Shown one piece after another: positions 59,101 to 64,000 of a stretch of 64,000 bases of DNA. The notes beneath the pieces are model-generated. The model ran no database searches, had not been told where the DNA came from, and saw only the letters and a program-made list of their open reading frames with translations. The stretch comes from Bolinopsis microptera. Lineage: Eukaryota; Ctenophora; Tentaculata; Lobata; Bolinopsidae. The translations under genes and the position numbers were made by a program. How positions within the stretch are numbered: position 1 is the first letter of the stretch; every line of letters begins with the position of its first letter. The DNA is taken from contig NC_087078.1 of NCBI RefSeq assembly GCF_026151205.1, positions 11,666,175 through 11,730,174 of the forward strand. The letters are read 5' to 3'.

Positions 59101-59285
59101 TTTGATCGGCCCGAAAGGGGACTTATCTGGAGATTTTGAGATAACTCAACAATTACGTTGTTTTGAATTTTCCTCCTGGCTGGAGAGGTAACGTTATTTT
59201 TAAAAGAGGAACATGTTACAAAAAACCGGAAGTCTCCAACTCTTTTACTTTCAAAGTTAAGCCCCATCCGGTCAGGGTTCCTGGG
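44142..59285 (+). repeat. 15.1-kb tandem array of a 703-bp monomer, about 21.5 copies
   Basis: Each monomer begins CCCAGGAAAAGTTACCGGC, first at 44142 and then every 703 bp (sometimes 704). Twenty-one full units end at 58915, and a 22nd is cut at 59285. Units are nearly identical. Differences are 1-bp homopolymer indels, CGCGCGCG versus CACGCGCG, CTTTTC versus CTTATC, and a 4-bp CTGG duplication in units 21 and 22. Two overlapping frames of 73 and 82 codons recur in most units, but indels break them in units 7, 11 and 18, so they are not conserved as proteins. The monomer holds CACGTG, a TCGCTC/GAGCGA hairpin and the palindrome GACCATGGTC. I recognise no rRNA, snRNA or tRNA in it. Confidence 0.97.
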
Positions 59286-60301
59286 AGCTGCCTAGCTTGT
59301 AGCCGCTAACATCAAAGCCGCCGCGCGCGCCTAGTGCTGGGGTGCATTCTCATTGAAAATTAAACTTGGTCAAAGATATTTATATACAATTCCTAAATTA
59401 AATCAATAATCATGTTAATATGAGTATTCAACACTACTCGACAACAAATATTTGTCGGCCCATCGACAATTCAGTCGCCGAAAAAAATCAAATGTTTGCT
59501 TTTTCGTTTCGGGAACTGTTTGAACTTAGTACTATATCCGACTAATCATACTTTGTAATGGTTAAAAAACAAAGTAAAAAGATTTTCCTCGATGGGCCGG
59601 CATTCGCAACCGCGAAACGTTTTGAGTATGACAAACGATGACACCACCACCAGCTCTTAATTGATAAGTCCATGGGTGACGGGATAAAGTTAAAGTAAGA
59701 TATGTTATTTCATATTCAGATTTGGAGACTATACACGCATATGTGGGGTTCAAATTTGGTATTAGTAATTTTAGGGTTCGACCGAAAATGTTGGTCGGTT
59801 GGTTAATAGGGAGCAGTCACTGTCATTAGAATTATCAGATTAGGAGCAACAATTAGAATCAAATTGGACATACTGTGTATTGTGGCCCAGAATCAGTGAA
59901 ACCTAGACGATGGCGGTAAAATGCTAGCGCCTTGTTATGCGCGCTAACATACTAGCTGCTGAAAATAAAGAAGTGTATCCATGATAATGTCGTTTGGCGG
60001 CAGCGCCTGCCGATACATGGATTATATTGTGTTTAACTTAGAATTCAGTGAAATTTTTGTCATTCCATTCAGCACCATACCTGTTTTGGGCATTCATCAA
60101 TGACTTTTGTAATTTATTCTTAACAGAAGAACAAGAGGAATTAAAATTAAATGAGCCAATTTTACAAAACTCGTTAAACAAGGAACTGAAACCGAGGGGT
60201 TCCGTTCAGGCCCTTTACACTTTGTTTCTGTCTAGTTCTAATGTACTGTCACAATAGTGACTTTAAATATATGCAAATTATCTGGACACAGTACACGCGC
60301 C
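59286..60301. other. No gene recognised (1 kb)
   Basis: Unique-looking flank of the satellite array. The first bases (AGCTGCCTAGC) loosely echo the next monomer bases, suggesting a decayed edge. All frames are broken. Confidence 0.5.
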
Positions 60302-60590
60302 CAGTGGCGTAACGTTGCCTGTTGGCGCCCCCCTGCCGAAAAATGCGCCCCCCTGTTGGCGCCCCCTCCCCTTTTGGTGCCCCTCCCTAAAATTGAACAA
60401 ATTAGGTGATTTTAAAGAATACGCCGGTAAAATCTCTAAAAAAGTGTGTATCTAGAGCAAAACGCGCAGTTTTGCTAGTACTTTTGTTAAGTTTTCGAAA
60501 TTGTCCCACATTCAAACGACGATTTGGCGCCCCCCTAAGACGGCGCCCCCCTGCACAGCGGGGTCAGCAGGGCCTTTCGTTACGCCACTG
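60302..60590. mobile_element. hAT-like MITE, 289 bp
   Basis: Terminal inverted repeats CAGTGGCGTAACG (60302-60314) and CGTTACGCCACTG (60578-60590) are flanked by perfect 8-bp duplications CACGCGCC (60294-60301, 60591-60598). CAGTGGCG tips with an 8-bp TSD are typical of hAT MITEs. The inside is rich in GGCGCCCCCC runs. No transposase is present. Confidence 0.9.
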
Positions 60591-62075
60591 CACGCGCCAT
60601 TAGGTTTTTATCGTTATGTGTTTATATGTCATATAATAATTTGTTTAACTGTTGACGGATGTTACTTGGCTAAATTTCTTCGAAGTATAAGCGCGCTAAT
60701 GCTACTTCTCGAAATGTTAGCCCGAGGTAATTGTGCTGTACGCAACGAAGCTCTGAATCGGCGAGAAACTAGTCACTTGTCATTTAATTTTTTTACAACA
60801 AAGTTTTAACTGTGCACAAACACAACAACTCTCTCTCTCTCTCTCTGTTCTGGTCAACGGTTTCTGGCATCTTACTAAAAGATGGAGGCCTTCTCACCGT
60901 GCCCACAGAATGCAACTCCTGCTAGCTGCACGCCAGGACTCCCAAAGTATATACGAAATCATAAAATAATAAATATCAATGCAACAGACCCCTGGAGTCT
61001 TGAAGCTGTCACTACCTGTCTCAGAGCAAACCCACTTCCGTTGTAGTACTTCTGCGGGCAGACAAAGGACTTCCGAGCAAGGTCAAAGCCTGGGAGATAT
61101 GTCTCTATGCGGAGATGGGCCTAGGTTGAGTTCCTAGTATGGGATTTTAGTACAGTCAAATCCGTCTTTTTGTCGGACAAAATTCGCAACAAAGCGATTT
61201 TAACGGGATATGGTCGGGACAGGTCCCAGGAATCATTCCAGAAAAGTCCCAAAAAATCTGACTTGAGCAAAATCCACAATTACCACTTTTTTACCACCTT
61301 TTTACCACTTTGGTTTTCCGCAAATAAGTCACGTTCTGAATATCCTAGAAGATTCTAGTTTAAAGCAGTGTGTTTAGGAAACAAAGGAGAACAACTTTTT
61401 CTTTAACAACTTTTTCAAAAATAAATTATTTAATTAATTAATTAAATAATTAATAAATTTTCAAATATTTAAAAAATATATTTTCATAAAAAATGTTCTC
61501 AATTACATTACACGTACAATGAACTAATTTTCATAAAACTTTTGAAAATTTTCACTTTTTTTCAAATTTTCGAAATTTGTAAAGTGAAACAAATTTAAAA
61601 TTTTATCCTTTATTTTACAATCATAATATAATAATATTTATAAGCCTCCGTTTTGAAAGTTTTAAATTTTAATACATTCACATTTCTATTTAAAATTCAA
61701 TTTTATGTACAAGTCAATAACTGGCCGCCAAAGCCGCGCATTCTTGAAAACAGGATTAACTTGATTATAGTTAAAGAATAACCACTTTTTACCACATTGG
61801 ATCTCCGCTAATAAAACGACTTCTGAATGTCGTAGAAGGTTGTAGATTGAACCGATGTGTCAATAACATAAGAGAGAACAACTTCTATTCGCCAACCTTT
61901 GGATTAGATAATTAATTAATCAGTTAATCAATTATTTAACAAATATTCGAAAATTATAAAAATTATTTTCGATCAAAATATTTTAAAATTGCATAACACG
62001 AATAATTAACAATTTTTCATTAAATTGATTGGGAAATCGAAGCAGCACTTTATATAACCAATATATACTAGATAC
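60591..62075. repeat. Dispersed repeat and AT-rich diverged duplication
   Basis: About 60880-61100 resembles 10075-10260 (shared blocks CAACTCCTGCT, GACTCCCAAAG, GGAGTCTTGAAG). Two blocks near 61275-61520 and 61775-62010 share ordered motifs (ACCACTTTTTACCAC, GAGAACAACTT, TTAATTAAT runs) about 490 bp apart, an old tandem duplication. No gene was recognised. Confidence 0.55.
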
Positions 62076-62216
62076 TTATGAGTCCTCAGCTGGCACATTG
62101 GTGCAATTGTCCTGACATTTGAGGCAGGTTGATCCACAATGTATTCCTGCTTTTCTGCATGAACAAGCATTGCCACAACCTGACTTTAAACAGTTGCAAC
62201 TGATGTTTTGAATGAA
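62076..62216 (-). pseudogene. CXC-type cysteine-rich terminal exon fragment
   Basis: The minus strand after an acceptor-like CATCAG encodes CNCLKSGCGNACSCRKAGIH, then CGSTCLKCQDNC, and a TAA at 62076. The spacing C-x-C-x4-C-x3-C-x-C resembles tesmin/TSO1 CXC repeats and the cysteine-rich C-termini of several invertebrate transposon-associated proteins. No matching upstream exon was found within the window, so this is an orphan exon or a transposon remnant. Confidence 0.45.
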
Positions 62217-62568
62217 CGTGGTCGTTAAATACCATTTAGAAATCAAAATATCCTCCAAGTTTAGGGGGGAGTGGGGGTGCCGTGAGTTAATACACATGAG
62301 TCTTGTAATCAACATAATCGTGTTTGCGAACATGCTGTTAACTGCACATTGCAATAGGCCATTACATTCGGAATATGATCTGAATTCTGAAAAGATATTG
62401 GCGCGAAACAGACTGAAAATGACGAAGTCATCAAGCAATTCGTTTATCTCGTTAGCGAAATTGATTGGGTAATCAATGATTACCTAATCGCTAATCATGC
62501 GACAGGGTGCTACGATACCGTAATTGGGCTTTGTGCACGATCCCTATAGTGGGAATCTAGTGCACTAA

Positions 62569-63092
62569 GCTACGGAGAAACAATACCCTAGCGTATGCAC
62601 TCCTACTTAAGGCCCTTTATTATTACTTACTTACTTGGGTTGGGTTCCGAGCTAGAGTGCTACCAGGCCAAGAATGTCTTGCATATCCACCGCCAAGTAG
62701 TAGCGCGTCAGAGGCACGTGCCACCGGCCCACTCCAGCATTGAGTTCTTGTTCTGTCCAGTGTACCCAGGTGTTGAATGGTGGAGTGTCAGGGAATTCAT
62801 TGAGGAAAGCATCAAGAGCAGGTTTGAAAGCTACGGAGAAACAATACCCTAGCGTATGCACTCCTACTAAAGGCCCTTTATTATTACTTACTTACTTGGG
62901 TTGGGTTCCGAGCTAGAGTGCTACCAGGCCAAGAATGTCTTGCATATCCACCGCCAAGTAGTAGCGCGTCAGAGGCACGTGCCACCGGCCCACTCCAGCA
63001 TTGAGTTCTTGTTCTGTCCAGTGTACCCAGGTGTTGAATGGTGGAGTGTCAGGGAATTCATTGAGGAAAGCATCAAGAGCAGGTTTGAAAGC
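62569..63092 (-). repeat. 262-bp tandem duplication of a LINE 3' end
   Basis: AGCTACGGAGAAACAATACC starts near 62569 and again near 62831, and the two 262-bp units are almost identical. Each has the LINE's last codons and a 3' tail read on the minus strand as AAGTAAGTAAGTAATAATAA. Confidence 0.85.
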
Positions 63093-64000
63093 GGTCAAGG
63101 TTAGGAGGGACTTGATGCTAGGAGGGACCACGTTGTACAGTGCAGACTGCAGAGGCTCTAGAGGCAAAGGAGTTGACCTCAGGTTATTGACACTAGTGTA
63201 CTTGGAGGACCCTAGTGGTCGTATACACGTAGTTCCGTATCGTGAGGTCTCGCGGAAGTTGATGTTCATACTGTTTGGAGTAAGATTGTTATAGATCTTC
63301 CAAACTAGGATGATAGTGTATCTCTCACGACGCCTTTGAAGGGAGTACATAGACAGGCGACGGAGGCGTTCCCAGTAGTTAAGATTTCCAAGACCCTGGA
63401 TTTTAGCAGTGAAGGATCGTTGAACTGCTTCGAGTTTAATAATTTCGCACTGCATGTGAGGAGACCACAGAGGACAGCAGTATTCCAGATGAGATCGTAC
63501 GTAGGACTTGTACAGGAGCATCATGGTCGCTACATCTTACGAATAAGTTCTCTTCTGGGCTTGGGAATGGAGGATTGTGATGACACTTGGATGTTTCTGC
63601 TGTGCGAGGGAGCGTGCTTAGAGCATATGAACGCTACCTTGTCTTCAAACAATGTCCAAGCTGTATCCTGATCGTTGCTTGGGTCAGTGATAGAAGCCCA
63701 GTCTACTTCTACCAGTTCTGCATTAATGGCATCCCAGTCTGCTGAGTTGAAGTTAATGTCATCAAGGAGGCAGGAGGGGGTGAAGACTGGCCGTTCCGGA
63801 GTCTGCGAGGGGAGGAGGAGTTCAGGATTGAGGAGAGTGCAGCTCACAATGTCATGATCTGATAACTCTGTCTTGATGAACTGTTGGAGGGTAGAGAGGC
63901 ATTCATCAAACTTGTCAAAAGGAGCTGAAGGGGGCCGGTAAATGCCCGCTATCACGATGTTAGCTTCTTTACTGTAGATGGCGACAAGTTCACAGTAGGA
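62913..64000 (-). pseudogene. Internally deleted LINE, runs off right edge
   Basis: From the right edge down, the frame encodes the end of an APE endonuclease: VAIYSKEANIVIAGIYRPPS, ELSDHDIVSC (the SDH motif), and a linker to RRELIRKM and a TAG. In another frame it continues with MMLLYKSYVRSHLEYCCPLW, VQRSFTAKI and a C-terminal domain to the stop at 62913. All of RT motifs A-C (FADD or YADD) are missing between these parts, so about 1 kb of RT was deleted. The end resembles CR1/Jockey-group LINEs. It is not able to retrotranspose by itself. Confidence 0.8.

Noticed and set aside
44142-59285. 5S rRNA, snRNA or spliced-leader gene array
   Set aside because: The size fits such arrays, but I find no 5S core, Sm site with snRNA features, or Pol III boxes in the monomer.

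Overview
The window is eukaryotic. It has GT-AG introns, exons with domain-shuffling phases, a tRNA-derived SINE, several LINE families, a Penelope-like element and long satellite arrays. The gene content (BTB-BACK protein, cystine-knot secreted protein, class A GPCR, SR-type RRM protein, lectin-like secreted proteins) fits an invertebrate metazoan. The transposon and lectin-like families recall cnidarians, but the sequence alone does not fix the phylum. Most of the window is repeats.

Layout. 1-1560 (minus) is an uninterrupted 520-codon BTB-BACK reading frame that runs off the left edge. 2146-5413 (plus) holds eight exons of a secreted protein with a DNRLRE-like domain and a CTCK-type cystine knot. 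6825-9599 (minus) is a Penelope-like retroelement with GIY-YIG placed before the RT, intact except for one in-frame TAG. 9.6-12.0 kb is short repeats and a minisatellite. 12033-14456 is a DNA transposon with 34-bp perfect terminal inverted repeats (TIRs) around a decayed DUF7869-like transposase. 15712-16030 is a SINE with a 30-bp target-site duplication (TSD). 16684-20488 is a foldback element with arms of about 600 bp built from 20-bp modules, an exact 8-bp TSD, and a CR1/Jockey-like LINE nested inside.

23.3-25.2 kb holds a three-exon GPCR (plus) and the start of an SR-like RRM gene (minus) whose next intron appears to cross the GPCR. 28.2-34.7 kb holds two related secreted-protein genes. 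Gene A has four tandem copies of a 219-nt cysteine-rich exon plus one lectin-like exon. Gene B is complete: a signal-peptide exon, one lectin-like exon and a short last exon. All their internal exons are phase 1-1. 35257-36322 is the 3' half of an RLE-type retrotransposon that joins a one-armed copy of the foldback element. 38219-44040 is an apparently full-length R1/I-type LINE with poly(A) and a candidate TSD. 44142-59285 is a 15.1-kb tandem array of a 703-bp monomer, about 21.5 near-identical copies. The right end has a hAT-like MITE, AT-rich duplications, a CXC-type cysteine-rich fragment and an internally deleted LINE running off the edge.

The host genes do not form a functional cluster. 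The repeated theme is structural: foldback or modular hairpin repeats, tandem duplication of exon plus intron together, and nesting of elements inside each other.
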